NCBI GenBank assembly: GCA_014529385.2
Contig: CM043958.1
Coordinates: 140,454,234 to 140,518,233, forward strand
Direction: 5' to 3'
DNA length: 64,000 nucleotides
From: Adiantum capillus-veneris
Lineage: Eukaryota; Streptophyta; Polypodiopsida; Polypodiales; Pteridaceae
Under the pieces are notes generated by a model. It was not told the DNA's origin, did not search any database, and saw only the letters and a program-made list of their open reading frames with translations. How positions within the stretch are numbered: the first letter of the stretch is position 1; each line of letters opens with the position of its first letter. Made by a program: the position numbers and the translations under genes. Below, in pieces: positions 46,231-57,284 of this stretch.

Positions 46231-46491
46231 AGAGTGAGCCACCAATAATGGTAAACTTTAAACTTTTAATAACCAGAGCCTTCTTCTGGTTCTGCTTCCA
46301 GTCATCTGGGAATCCACCCTAAGAAAGAAACTGATATACTTCATATAATTCAGGATCAACTAAGTCCACCGCTTCGAGCTGGAATAATTTAGCATCCACT
46401 AGTTCGTCTCTTAAAGAGGCTTCAGAGTAGCCCTCCGTACTCTAGAGAGGAAATCAGTGCCACAGTGGTTTCTACCAGGTTTATGGAAAAT

Positions 46492-46923
46492 TCAAAATTC
46501 AAATTCCATAAGTAACATCATCCACCTTATTAGCCTGCCTTGAATAATGACTTTATTAATCAAGAATAATAGGGCTTGATGATCCACATAGAAATGAAAC
46601 AATTTTCCTATCAAATAATGCTGGAATTTTGTAGCACGGAAAACCATCCCTAAAGCCTCTCTTTCAGTGGTTGTATATCTTTGTTCAACCTGGCTGAATC
46701 TGCAACTAGTGAAGTATATACGAAAATCAGTTCTTCCATCTGGCTGAGCTAGTATCGCTCCCATCGCCAGTCCCAAAGCATCCACATGTACATGGAAGAT
46801 AGCGTCCCAATTCAGTTGGCGAAGAACTGGTTTACCGATGATGGCACTCTTTAAATTCTGAAAACTTTCCTCACAATCAGCAGTCCAAATGAACTTGCTG
46901 GTTTTCTTTGTAAGCTCATACAA
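46492..46923 (-). pseudogene. gypsy RNase H
   Basis: A 143-codon frame contains FIWTADCEESFQNLKSAI, then VHVDALGLAMGAILAQ (first catalytic Asp), YTTTEREALGMVFRATKF (Glu) and FYVDHQALLFLI (third Asp), the DEDD-type arrangement in gypsy elements. It removes the RNA strand during reverse transcription. The frame is shared with RT upstream but separated by a stop near 47020. Confidence 0.85.
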
Positions 46924-47022
46924 TGGTAATGCTTGAGAAGCAAACTTATGGACAAACCTCCTGTAAAAATTAATACATCCCAGAAAAGAACTTAATTTTG
47001 ATGCATTCCTAGGCGCCTTGGC

Positions 47023-47892
47023 TTATTGGACACACTGGATCTTGTCATTGGTCATTTCTATTCCATTTTTGGACACCACATATCCCAATAGCTGTCCTTT
47101 CCAGACTAAGAAAACAGATTTCAATGGATTTAGACAAATCCGCTTCTCCTGACAGCGCTTAAAAACCATCTCCAGAAATAGTAAATGCTTTTCCTCTATG
47201 GAATATACAGTGAAGTCGTCCATGAATATGGCAAGAAATTGATGAATAAATTCACCGAAGATTTCCATCATACATCTCTGAAAAGTGGTTGGTGCATTGC
47301 AAAGGCCAAATGGCATTACCAGACATATTCCACAATGAAAGTGGTCTTTCCTCGATCCTCAAGAGCAATTTGTAACTGGGTTATAGCCATTATATCCACC
47401 CATAAAGCTGTACATCTCATATCCTGCAATCTCATCAAGTAACATATCTGTGAAGGGTAATGGGAATGGATCCTTAATAATTTGAGCGTTCAGTTTCCTA
47501 TAATCTACACATACTCTCATCTTCCCATTCTTTTTGGGAACAACTACAATAGGAAACAACTAATCACTACTGGCCACTTCAATAATGAACCCAGCTTTTA
47601 GAAGGTTGTCAATCTCTTCTTTTACCTTCTTAGCATAATTCGGATTCATTCGATAGAGCTACTGTCGTACTGGCCTAGCATTGGGTTCCAGTGGTATTCT
47701 GTGTTGACAGACCTCTGGATCCACCCCTTTCAGATCGGTATGTTCCCATGCGAACACATCTTTATAGTGCTGGAACATATGTCGTGCCATCTCTTTCATC
47801 GTAGGATTCAGATGTTTATTAACCTTGATCATTCTAGGGTTTTCTTCAGACCCTAAATTCCATTCCTCTATCTCCTGATCATATGGAAGCAA
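47023..47892 (-). pseudogene. gypsy reverse transcriptase
   Basis: Three ORFs in one frame. 47892-47659 has the N-terminal HYKDVFAWEHTDLKGVDPEV; 47559-47359 has FPIVVVPKKNGKMRVCVDYR and NGYNPV; 47316-47023 has MPFGLCNAPTTFQRCMMEIF and the catalytic FMDDFTVYS, then GYVVSKNGIEM. These are fingers, palm and thumb boxes in correct order, and the catalytic Asp pair is intact. Stops between the ORFs inactivate the frame. Confidence 0.9.
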
Positions 47893-48183
47893 CCAGTTAG
47901 GCCCTCCACCCTTTCGCTTGGTTGACTCCTCAACTTAATCCCAGGACCATCCTCTGAGCTTTGAATTACCATTGTGATTTCCAATAGCTCCTCTAGAGCA
48001 TGCCAATTCTAGGGTTTTCTTCAGACCCTAAATTCCATTCCTCTATCTCCTGATCATATGGAAGCAACCAGTTAGGCCCTCCACCCTTTCGCTTGGTTGA
48101 CTCCTCAGCAAAATCCCAGGACGACCCTCTGAGCTCTGAATTACCATTGTGATTTCCAGTAGCTCCTCCAGAGCATGCCAATT
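47831..48183 (-). repeat. 175-bp tandem duplication in the protease-RT linker
   Basis: ATTCTAGGGTTTTCTTCAGA starts at 47831 and again at 48006, and both copies run to GAGCATGCCAATTCTA. They differ by only a few bases. On the minus strand both encode LLPYDQEIEEWNLGSEENPR. The period is not a multiple of three, so it shifts the pol frame. Confidence 0.95.
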
Positions 48184-48397
48184 CTACTAGTGTGCTGAAC
48201 TCAATTGGTTCTTCTCGCCTTCCAGCTAACCTAACTAGACATTCTCCTGAATTCAGTTCAATGAACTGTCCTCAAAATTTTTTCTTTTGTTTTTCAGCTT
48301 GTTCTTTGTTTATTAAAACTGCATTGAGATCTATCTCTGTTAATGCAAAAATATTCATAGCTGCCAACATCTTCTAAATTTTCTTCACCTTGTACTT

Positions 48398-49240
48398 CTA
48401 GCAGAGCTCTTTGGGTCTCAGTTCTTTTCTCCAACTTCTGGTGTTATTCGTTTGAATCTGGATTTTGCTACCCGCCCCTTGTATTGTCAAAGTCTGATTA
48501 GCATAGTCATGAACAACCTGTGCCGTTCGCAGCCATGGGCATCCCAGTAGCATCCCATATGCTCCTTGGACATCCAGTATTAGGAAACTGGCTTTGAACT
48601 TTGCTTTGCCCACTCGTATCTGCATATTCTCCACCCGGTTCTAGTTTCCTGCACCACTCTATGATCCACCCTTTGGACTGTGAAAGGTGTTGGTTTCAGG
48701 TTAGTAATTCCCATCCTTTGATGAACCATCCTTTGCTGAAAATGTACTCCCAAAATGTTTACCCCTACTCCTCATCTAGTATGACGCTTGAGAGTGGTCC
48801 CCACTATTTTTGCACTTTGTAGTCCACCTGAATCACTGGCACTTCATCATCTCTGACAACTGTCAAGTTGACTAATCTGGCCTCTGCTTCAGCCTTCATT
48901 CACTGCCTCATGAACTTCACTGCTTGATGAACTTCGCTGCTTCAGGTAAAGTTCTTCTAATTTCCTCTAACTCCACAATGAGTTTCTGAATTCTGACACA
49001 AATTTTGACATGAATTTCCTATTTCTCGTGATCAAATTTGTCGCTAGAACTTGAAGAACTAGTATTATCTTCACAATACCATTCCTTTGGTTCAATGCTT
49101 TCAGCTCCTTTAGCAGTTCTCAACTCTTCCATCAACCCTTGTACTGCAACCAACATGGTCTCAGGCATCCCAGGCTCTCGACTGATTTGGTTGTGTTGTC
49201 TCAGACAATTGGGTAGGTATCTTATGAATGACCCAGGCAT
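48398..49240 (-). pseudogene. protease-proximal region of the gypsy
   Basis: ORF 48634-48398 has VGKAKFKASFLILDVQGAYG and MLLGCPWLRTAQVVHDYANQ, matching the C-terminal half of a gypsy aspartic protease (the 'ILG.PWL' strand). The same block occurs in the fragment at 23770-26195. ORF 49240-49019 is acidic/Ser-rich linker. The DSG/DTG active site is not readable in an open frame, so I call this a remnant. Confidence 0.65.
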
Positions 49241-49598
49241 CAGAACTCTCTGGTTGCTTTGGCAGCTTCTTGGCTAAATCCTCAGTGATTTTCGCCGCTA
49301 GTTCTCTTTGCTCCTGCCATTCATCAACCACCTTTTCTTTACCCTTGGCCTTCCATACCTCTCTCTACTGAGCCCATTTGCTACTTTCAAGAGTGACTGG
49401 TTTCACTGGACTTTCTAGAATTTCCTCAATCACCACCCCCTAACTTCGTGTAACTGCTCGTATAGGAACCGGTTCTAGAACCTTCGCCTCGATATTCGCA
49501 GCACCAGGTATTTCTGGACACTGAGCTGCAAAGTGCCCATACTTACCACATGTATAGCAATTCAGGCTTTGATCCTGAAAATTACCACGACATCCACC

Positions 49599-50982
49599 TC
49601 AGCTGGTACCCACTTGGTATCTACCGCGCCTTGCACCAGTACCACTTACACTTGGTTTCTCTTCTTGAGAAGCACTGGTAGTTTCCACTCTTACCGGTTC
49701 AACATTGGTGAATGCCACCACTGACAAATCTTTTACCTTCTTAAAATGATGAATTCGAATACCACAGTTGTTCCATAGATGGCCATAGGCTTTGCAATAA
49801 GTGCACTGTGGACATTCGTTTGAAACATGGTCTTTACATTTACACTTTGAACACCAGGTTTTCATTCTTCTTACCAGTTGTCTGGTCTGGCTAATTTCAG
49901 CAATTTGTCGGGCCATCTCTTCCATCTTCCTAGACCAAGATCCTTTCTTAATCTTGTCTTTGGTTCTTTCATCTGAGCTGCTTTCAGAGCTACTGGAGGC
50001 TCTACTGGACTCAGAATCTTCAGTAGAAGTACTGCTACTACTGGACCTCCTCTTCTTATGACTCTTTTCCTTCTTAGCTTGTTGTTCTAGCTTCAGGGCC
50101 CGCTGCACCAAATCATTGAATTTCTTGGTTGGTGCCGGCACCTCCTGTTCCCTAAGCTTCTTACTGCAAAAACCATTCAAAAACCATGCTCGCAGCCACT
50201 TTTCAGATGGTGGTTCCTGGATTTGTCTAGTTAGTTCCTTGATTTTCTCAACATAGCTTATGACTGACAATTTTCCCTGCCTTATCTTATCCAGCTCATA
50301 GAGTATATCCGCATCCCCTCTATTGTCTGAATATTCCAGTCGGAAAGCTTTAAGCAGTTTATTATATGATCTGAGTTGACAAGATGGGTAATGGTAATAC
50401 CATTTCCTTACTACCTCCTTTAATGTTTGCGGAAAGTAGCCACCCCAATCATCTTCATCAATATTTTTTAACTCAGCATACTGGTCAAAGGCTTGGATAT
50501 GAACATTCGGGTCATCCTTCTTTCCCCCTTTGAACGTGGGAAAAGAAATTTTTAATGAAGATGCGTAATCATGTCTATCAGCCTCATTTCTTCCTCTTCT
50601 CACCTTGGAATCCTGATTTCTTTTGGAAGCTTTCTTATAATGGTCCGTGTCTGCATCCCAATTAATTTCTACCTCCATCTCAGTTTGTCTCCTCCCTAGC
50701 CTTTCTACTGGAACTGTGACGACTTCCTTTACTGCCTTTCGCTCCTTTGTCTCCTTGTGTGGTCCGAGAACTCTTGGCCTTGCGTTCCCCCCGTTCAGCC
50801 CTGCGTCTTTTGGATTGACTAGAATGCTGAGATTCATGTGACTCATCAGCATAATTGTGCTCCTCATGAGTCTCAATGTCAGTTACTTATTCATCCTTGG
50901 GATCAGAATCTCTTTCTGACTCCTTAGGAATAGGGTCAACACGGTACGATGGTTTTCGGCCACGACTGGGTTTGGGTGCCAT
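49599..50982 (-). pseudogene. gypsy gag with zinc knuckle
   Basis: The probable start is ATG at 50982 (MAPKPSRGRKPSYRVDP), but a stop near 50888 and a shift separate it from the 425-codon open frame 50876-49599. That frame has a basic N-terminus, the capsid domain around residues 105-225 (ISFPTFKGGKKDDPNVHIQA, VVRKWYYHYPSCQLRSYNKL, CSKKLREQEVPAPTKKFNDL), a Lys stretch, a Ser/Glu-rich run (SSSSSTSTEDSESSRASSSS) and a Cys-rich knuckle region CSKCKCKDHVSNECPQC. Gag packages element RNA. It is the best-kept gene of this element. Confidence 0.88.
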
Positions 50983-51062
50983 TATTTCAGTGAAAACTTA
51001 AATTGGGAGAGGAGTCTGCTGTGGTCAACACGCAACAGCTCTAGCCATTGTGATTTCCAAAA

Positions 51063-51590
51063 TGGACTTGGAGCTGATCTCTTTAGATAGCTGATTCCAG
51101 TGTTAGAGTTTACAACTACTGGTGATTCATTAGTCAATTAGTAGAACATGGAGGAAAAGATAGAAACTGAGCTGGAACAGTTACATGGACTGTAATACAT
51201 TTGCTGAGAAATAGACAAGCTACAAGACTTAAATTAGTATTCACATTCAGATTCAGATTCAGTTTAGATTCAGATTCAGATTCAGAAGTAATGGATACAA
51301 AGCATATATGGCTGAAGTATACTCGACTACTGTATTAAGAGTTACACAGTAAGAGTACAAGTGGGGATAATGTAGCTTAGGAACACCTTCAGGACTACAA
51401 CCATACTAAGGGTAGGAAGTCAAAAGATAAAATAGCTCAAAAGTACAACCAACAATTGCCAACCCAATTACAATGTAATGGGTCCTATTTATAGCCTCTT
51501 GGAGTTACTGTGGTAACCATCATGGTAATTACTGAATAATCCGTTGCTCAACATTCCAGGAGCTATTTCCCACCTAGTGAAACTGCCTCC
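51063..51590 (-). repeat. 5' LTR of the gypsy element, main part
   Basis: It opens TGGACTTGGAGCTG on plus and matches the left LTR up to AACTGCCTCC, where the copia element interrupts it. The last ten bases (GCCATCTATA) resume at 57075-57084. The outer dinucleotide reads TA where the left copy has CA. The primer site next to it (minus strand, after about 51060) starts TGGAAATCACAA and does not match a tRNA I can name. Confidence 0.93.
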
Positions 51591-52335
51591 TATTAAGTAT
51601 GGAGCCTGATTTACCCTTGTAATTTTCTATGGTAAAAGCGCACATTTGTAAGGCCCCCATTATGAGGAGAAGCCATTGTGCGTGAAGGAAAATCACTCAC
51701 CGGAAACCAAAATTTTCACGGACAAGAATCAAGGGCCGGAATATTCTTTTTCGCCGGAATATTATGGCCGGACGGAGGCCGGAAAGTGGTCGGAAAACAA
51801 CCGGTCGGTTGGCCGGTGGCCGGTAGTCAATGGCCGATGGCCGGTGGTCGGAAGTCAATGGCCGGTGGCCGGTGGCCGAATTCAAAAGCGGACTTGTCTT
51901 CTCAAGGGCGGCCACACATGGGCGGATTGGAGGGTCCGATTTGGACTTATTCGCACAAGGGCGGCTACACATGGCTGTCTCTCATAAGAGAGGGCAGCCC
52001 TTTTGGCCTATAAAAGGAGGCCATTTCTACACACATTTCATAGTGTGAAGTTGATGCAACAAGGTGAGTGTGAGGTGGTGAGAGTGAAGCAAGGCAGGAG
52101 CTCCATTAAGGGTATAATCCCTTTGTAAACTACTTCTTGTTTTGAAGTACTAAAGCCATTGAGTGGCTGCTTTCCCGTGGACGTAGCCCACATTGGGTGA
52201 ACCACGTATATCGTGTGTACTCTCTCTCCTTTCTCTCTCTCTCTCTCTACTCTATAATCTCGTGTATATAAATCTATCTCTCTCCATTAAGTAATCTACT
52301 CAATTATCTATTTAGCTACGTCTTATTTCCTAACA
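51591..52335 (+). repeat. 5' LTR of the copia element (745 bp)
   Basis: It runs TATTAAGTATGG to TTCCTAACA. A GC-rich block of repeated GGCCGGTGG/GGTCGGAAG words occupies about 51725-51885, unlike the AT-rich surroundings. A TATA box TATAAAAG lies at 52009-52016. A CT tract lies near 52221-52248. Small ORFs in the LTR recur identically in the 3' LTR and are not genes. Confidence 0.96.
52009..52016 (+). promoter_or_regulatory. TATA box of the copia LTR
   Basis: TATAAAAG within GGCCTATAAAAGGAGGCC, about 420 bp into the LTR. The same is present at 56756-56763 in the 3' LTR. It likely sets the start of the element transcript. Confidence 0.7.
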
Positions 52336-52337
52336 AC

Positions 52338-52349
52338 TGGTATCAAAGC
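52338..52349 (+). other. initiator-Met primer binding site of the copia element
   Basis: TGGTATCAAAGC, one base from the common plant form TGGTATCAGAGC, lies two bases after the LTR end. Confidence 0.9.
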
Positions 52350-52408
52350 AAGGTTTGCTCGTAGCTAAATTATCTCAAGGAAAGGATTCCTTGAATTGAG
52401 TGGGAGTT

Positions 52409-55400
52409 ATGGCGGAGGAAGGGAAGCTCAAGATTGAGAAGTTCAACAGCAAAAACTACCAACATTGGAAGAAAAAAGATTGAAGACTATCTCTACCAGA
52501 AGGACCTCTATTTGCCACTAGGCGGTCTTGCGAAGAAGCCCGCAACAATGGCAGATGAAGCATGGATTGTCCTTGATCGAAAGTCACTGGGAACAATCCG
52601 GTTAAGCTTGGCGTCAACGGTGGCCTTCAATGTTTCGAAGATGAAGACCACGGAGGACTTGATGAAGTCACTTGACGAATTCTACGAGAAACCATCGGCA
52701 TCCAATAAGGTATTTCTTATGAAGCGCTTGTTCAATCTAAAGATGGTAGAGAATGGTTCAGTTGCAGAACACCTAAATGACTTTAACACAAACATAAGTC
52801 AACTTCGATCAGTGAAAATCAATTTCGATGACGAAGTGCAAGCTCTCCTTATACTATCATCTCTACCGGATAGTTGGGATAGCCTTGTGATGGCTGTAAG
52901 TAATTCTATCTCTGGCACAAATACTCTTAAGTTTGATGATGTTGTGGGTGTTCTCCTAAGCGAGGAAATGCGAAGGAGAAGCACAGGAGAATCATCAAGT
53001 GCTGCACTATCAGTGGAAACAAGAGGAAGGCTTAAGGAGAGGTTCAAAAACCAAAAGGGTCGTGATCGCTCAAGGAGGAGCAAGTCACGCACAAAGTCAG
53101 TTCTTGAATGTTGGAACTGTGGCAAGAAGGGCCACGTCAAGAAGGATTGCTGGTCCAAGAAGAAGAAGGAGACAGAGTCTCAAGACAACAAGCCAACATC
53201 GGAGGCCAATGTGGTAGGTAAAGTAGAGCAAGATGCTCTAATTCTCTCATTAGACAATGTGTCTAATTCCTGGATAGTAGATTCCGGGGCTTCATTTCAT
53301 GCGACACCACACAAGCAACATTTCCAAGACTACACCAAAGGTAATTTTGGATATGTATACTTGGGAGATGATGAAGCTTGTGAGATTGTCGGCAAAGGTA
53401 CAGTTTCTGTCAAAACTACTAACGGAAATGAATGGAAGCTTAAAGATGTTAGGCATGTTCCTTCTCTTCGCAAAAATTTGATCTCTACAGGACAATTGGA
53501 CGATGAAGGTCACAACATTGCATTCGGAAACAAACAGTGGAAGATCTCAAAGGGATCTTTGGTGGTTGCCAAGGGTGAAAAAGTCGGTACACTTTACTTG
53601 TGTACTGTTAGCACGCAACCGTCAGTTTGTGCAGCAACTATAGAAGTTGACAGTGCGGTGTGGCACTACCGACTTGGGCATATGAGTGCCAAAGGAATGC
53701 AAATCCTTCAAACAAAGAAGCTTCTACCAGGTTTGAAAGAAGTGGACTTAGAGTTCTATGAAGATTGTGTTTATGGTGAACAAAAGAGGGTAAAATTTCA
53801 AAAATCAGGAAATGAAAGAAAAAATAAAAAACTTGAGTTGGTTCATTCTGATGTTTGGGATCCTGCAAGTACACCATCACTTGGTGGCTCATTGTACTAT
53901 GTAACATTCATAGACGATGCGACTAGAAAAACATGGGTTTATGTCATGAAGAATAAATCCGATGTAGTTTCCATATTTCAAAGGTGGAAAGCCTTTGTGG
54001 AGAATGAAACAGGTACCAAGGTTAAATGCCTCAGATCCGACAATGGAGGCGAATATTGCAGCCAAGCTTTTGAAAGCTTTTGTGCTAGCAATGGCATTCA
54101 GAGCCAAAGGAAAACCCCAAGGACACCTCAACAAAATGGGATTTCGGAAAGGATGAACAGGACAATCATGGAACGAGCACGAAGCATGCGGCTACATGCA
54201 GGCCTACCGCTTGAGCTTTGGGCGGAAGCTATAAGTACGTCTGTGTACTTAATCAATCGGTCACCCTCAACGAAATTGGATGGGGGAGTTCCAGAAGAGG
54301 CATGGACAGGTAAACTGGTGAATTATGCATTTCTCAAAGTGTTTGGGTGTGAGGCTTTCATGCACATAGATAGAAGCCTAAGATCAAAGTTAGATGCAAA
54401 GTCCAAAAAGTGTTTCTTCATTGGCTATGGAGAAGGAGACTTTGGGTATCGCCTATGGAATCCTGAAGATGGTAAAATCTTAAGGAGTAGGGATGTAATT
54501 TTTAACGAACAAAATATGTACAAAGATTACTTGGAAAGAAAACAAACAAAAGAAACAGGTGATGAGTACATGGAGCTTGAGGACGGTGAAGACTCAAGGA
54601 CTGCAAACGGTGACAATGTGCAACAACGTCAACCAAATGAGGAGCCTCAACCTATTCCCCAAAGATCTACAAGAGCAAGTAGACCTCCAGAAAGGTTTGT
54701 TCCTTCCTTCAACCATCTCTTGATCTCAGATTCTGGAGATCCGGAATCATATGAAGAAGCTATGCAACATGAATCCAAAGAAGAATGGACGAAGAGCATG
54801 CAAGTGGAGATGGACTCACTACATCGCAACAAAACATGGGAGTTGGTTGAGTTGCCTAAAGGTAAGCGGGCACTTCAAAACAAATGGGTGTACAAGCTAA
54901 AGGAAGAAGAAGGTGGGAAGAAAAGGTACAAGTCTAGGCTTGTGGTAAATGGTTTTTCTCAAAAGAAAGGTATTGAATTCAATGAAATATTTTCTCCTGT
55001 TGTAAAAATGAACTCAATTAGGCTTGTCTTAAGCCTTGTGGCTGCTCATGATCTAAATCTCGAGCAAATGGATGTAAATACGGCATTCCCTCACGGTGAC
55101 TTAGAGGAGGAAATCTACATGCTTCAACCAAAGGGGTATGAAGTAAAAGGTAAGGAGAAAATGGTTTGCAGATTAAAGAAGAGCTTGTATGGTTTAAAGC
55201 AAGCATCAAGACAATGGTACTTGAAGTTTGATCGATGGATGTTGGATCATGGATTCACAAGATGCAACTCGGATCACTGCGTCTACACGGAGAATTTGGG
55301 AAATGGGAAATTCATCATCCTAATGTTGTATGTTGATGACATGTTGATTGCAAGTGCTAACATGCAGGACATCAAAGACCTAAAAGAGGAGCTGTCCAAA

Positions 55401-55562
55401 TCTTTTTCAATGAAAGATTTAGGTGCTGCAAAGAGGAATATCAAGGGACAGGACGAAGAAGACAATAAAGCTATCTCAAGAAGATTACATCAAGAAGGTA
55501 CTAGAAAGGTTTGCAATGCAAAATGCAAAACTAGTTTCTACACCTTTGGCTGGTCATTTTAA
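52409..55562 (+). pseudogene. copia gag-pol polyprotein, main frame
   Basis: The natural start is ATG 52409 (MAEEGKLKIEKFNSKNYQHW). An A-run near 52475 shifts the frame and the rest reads from 52434 on, 1042 codons. Residue positions in that frame: gag helices 1-215; zinc knuckle CWNCGKKGHVKKDC about 224-237; protease WIVDSGASFHATP about 279-291; integrase zinc part HYRLGHMSAKG about 410-420; integrase core with HSDVW, RSDNGGEY and NGISERMNRT (Asp, Asp, Glu); RT from about 815 (NKWVYKLKEEEGGKKRYKSR) with the catalytic YVDDM near 965. A second shift near 55430 ends the frame just after MKDLGAAK. All catalytic residues seen are intact. Confidence 0.95.
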
Positions 55563-56277
55563 ACTAACGAAGGATATGTGTCCAAAGACACAAGAGGAGA
55601 TAGCCTATATGTCTAAAGTTCCATATGCTGCAGTGGTAGGTTCTCTAATGTATGCTATGGTCTGGACAAGGCAAGACATTGCACATGCAGTGGGAGTTGT
55701 GAGTAGGTTCATGGACAACCCAGGTAAAGAGCATTGGCAAGATGTGAAGTGGATACTTAGGTATCTAAAAGGGACAACAACAAATGCTTTGTATTTTGGA
55801 GGAACTAATATTTTTCTAGAAGGGTATGCTGATGCAGATATGGCAGGTGACAAAGATACTCGAAGGAGCACTACTGGCTATGTGTTCACGGTTGGAGGCA
55901 CAGCAGTAAGCTGGGCTTCAAAGCTTTAGAAAGTGGTTTCACTTTTTACCACGGAAGCAGAGTATGTAGCAATGACTGAGGCAAGCAAAGAAATTATGTG
56001 GCTTCACAGATTCTTAGAAGAGCTTGGATTCAAACAAAACAATTGTGTCTTGTACAGTGATAGCCAAAGCGCTATCCATCTTGCGAAGAACTCAACCTTT
56101 CATTCAAGGACAAAGCACATTGAGGTGAGATATCACTTCATACGCACTCTTTTGGAAGAGGGACAACTAAAGCTAGGAAAGGTGCATACAAGTGAAAATC
56201 CTGCAGACATGTTTACAAAGGTGGTCAACAAGGAGAAGTTGAGCTTTTGCTCATCTTCAATCGGAATTCAAGGATAA
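55423..56277 (+). pseudogene. copia RT C-terminus and RNase H
   Basis: This continues the polyprotein in another frame. It reads LSQEDYIKKVLERFAMQNAK, PYAAVVGSLMYAMVWTRQDI and GYADADMAGDKDTRRSTTGY (RNase H Asp), up to VSWASKL and a TAG at 55927-55929, where a Gln codon is usual. The same frame resumes at once (TTEAEYVAMTEASKEI, LYSDSQSAIHLAKNSTFHSR, ENPADMFTK) to 56277. The TAG looks like a single C-to-T change. Confidence 0.93.
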
Positions 56278-56337
56278 GAAGCCAGAATGGAAAGCAGTCA
56301 CAGGTTTGGTTTGGAGATCAGTCTCAAAGTGGGACAT

Positions 56338-57069
56338 TGTTAAGTATGGAGCCTGATTTACCCTTGTAATTTTCTGTGGTAAAAGCGCACATTTGTAAGG
56401 CCCCCATTATGAGGAGAAGCCATTGTGCGTGAAGGAAAATCACTCACCGGAAACCAAAATTTTCACGGACAAGAATCAAGGGCCGGAATATTCTTTTTCG
56501 CCGGAATATTATGGCCGGACGGAGGCCGGAAAGTGGTCGGAAAACAACCGGTCGGTTGGCCGGTGGCCGGTAGTCAATGGCCGATGGCCGGTGGTCGGAA
56601 GTCAATGGCCGGTGGCCGGTGGCCGAATTCAAAAGCGGACTTGTCTTCTCAAGGGCGGCCACACATGGGCGGATTGGAGGGTCCGATTTGGACTTATTCG
56701 CACAAGGGCGGCTACACATGGCTGTCTCTCATAAGAGAGGGCAGCCCTTTTGGCCTATAAAAGGAGGCCATTTCTACACACATTTCATAGTGTGAAGTTG
56801 ATGCAACAAGGTGAGTGTGAGGTGGTGAGAGTGAAGCAAGGCAGGAGCTCCATTAAGGGTATAATCCCTTTGTAAACTACTTCTTGTTTTGAAGTACTAA
56901 AGCCATTGAGTGGCTGCTTTCCCGTGGACGTAGCCCACATTGGGTGAACCACGTATATCGTGTGTACTCTCTCTCTCTCTCTACTCTATAATCTCGTGTA
57001 TATAAATCTATCTCTCTCCATTAAGTAATCTACTCAATTATCTATTTAGCTACGTCTTATTTCCTAACA
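56338..57069 (+). repeat. 3' LTR of the copia element (732 bp)
   Basis: It starts TGTTAAGTATGG just after a purine-rich tract (AAAGTGGGACAT). It keeps the canonical TG that the 5' LTR has lost and is 13 bp shorter in the CT tract near 56967. Confidence 0.96.
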
Positions 57070-57284
57070 CCTCCGCCATCTATAAAGACATGCATCCTTT
57101 TCGCAAACAGAGGTCGCCAGCCGTGCTCATAAATAGTTTGCATGTCTTGTTTTGCCGGTCTACTTTACCAAAGTCAAGCTTTGCATGCATCATACTGTAG
57201 CACTTGGAGCTATAGACATTAGTCGTTCTCTGTGTGCTCATAAGCTTATCCTCTTTACTGTATAGTCAAGCTGTAGGTTGCAAG

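Larger units (their letters stand above)
51591..57069 (+). mobile_element. Ty1/copia retrotransposon, young, nearly complete
   Basis: LTRs 51591-52335 and 56338-57069 are almost identical: the differences I see are the second base (TA against TG), one A/G near 51630 and a CT-tract length change of 13 bp. TSD CCTCC lies at 51586-51590 and 57070-57074, inside the 5' LTR of the gypsy element. Domain order protease-integrase-RT-RNase H defines copia. Three lesions (a shift near 52475, a shift near 55430, TAG at 55927) make this copy non-autonomous despite its youth. Confidence 0.97.
40744..57084 (-). mobile_element. Ty3/gypsy retrotransposon with extra ORF, carrying a nested copia
   Basis: Both ends are resolved: left LTR 40744-41267, right LTR 51063-51590 plus 57075-57084 (split by the copia), and target-site duplication AAGAC at 40739-40743 and 57085-57089. 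A purine-rich tract on the minus strand (plus: TCCTTCCCTCCTTT, 41268-41281) abuts the 3' LTR. The minus strand gives gag, protease remnant, RT, RNase H and integrase, then about 4 kb of extra ORF. Without the copia the element is close to 10.9 kb. The LTRs differ at roughly 40 of 524 positions by eye. All frames are broken, so it is inactive. Confidence 0.95.

Noticed and set aside
51676-52048. Arg/Gly/Pro-rich ORFs in the copia LTR, repeated at 56423-56795
   Set aside because: Identical in both LTRs, overlapping on both strands, and explained by the GC-rich repeat block.
52799-55871. Minus-strand ORFs opposite copia gag-pol
   Set aside because: Shadows of the polyprotein frame, without motifs.
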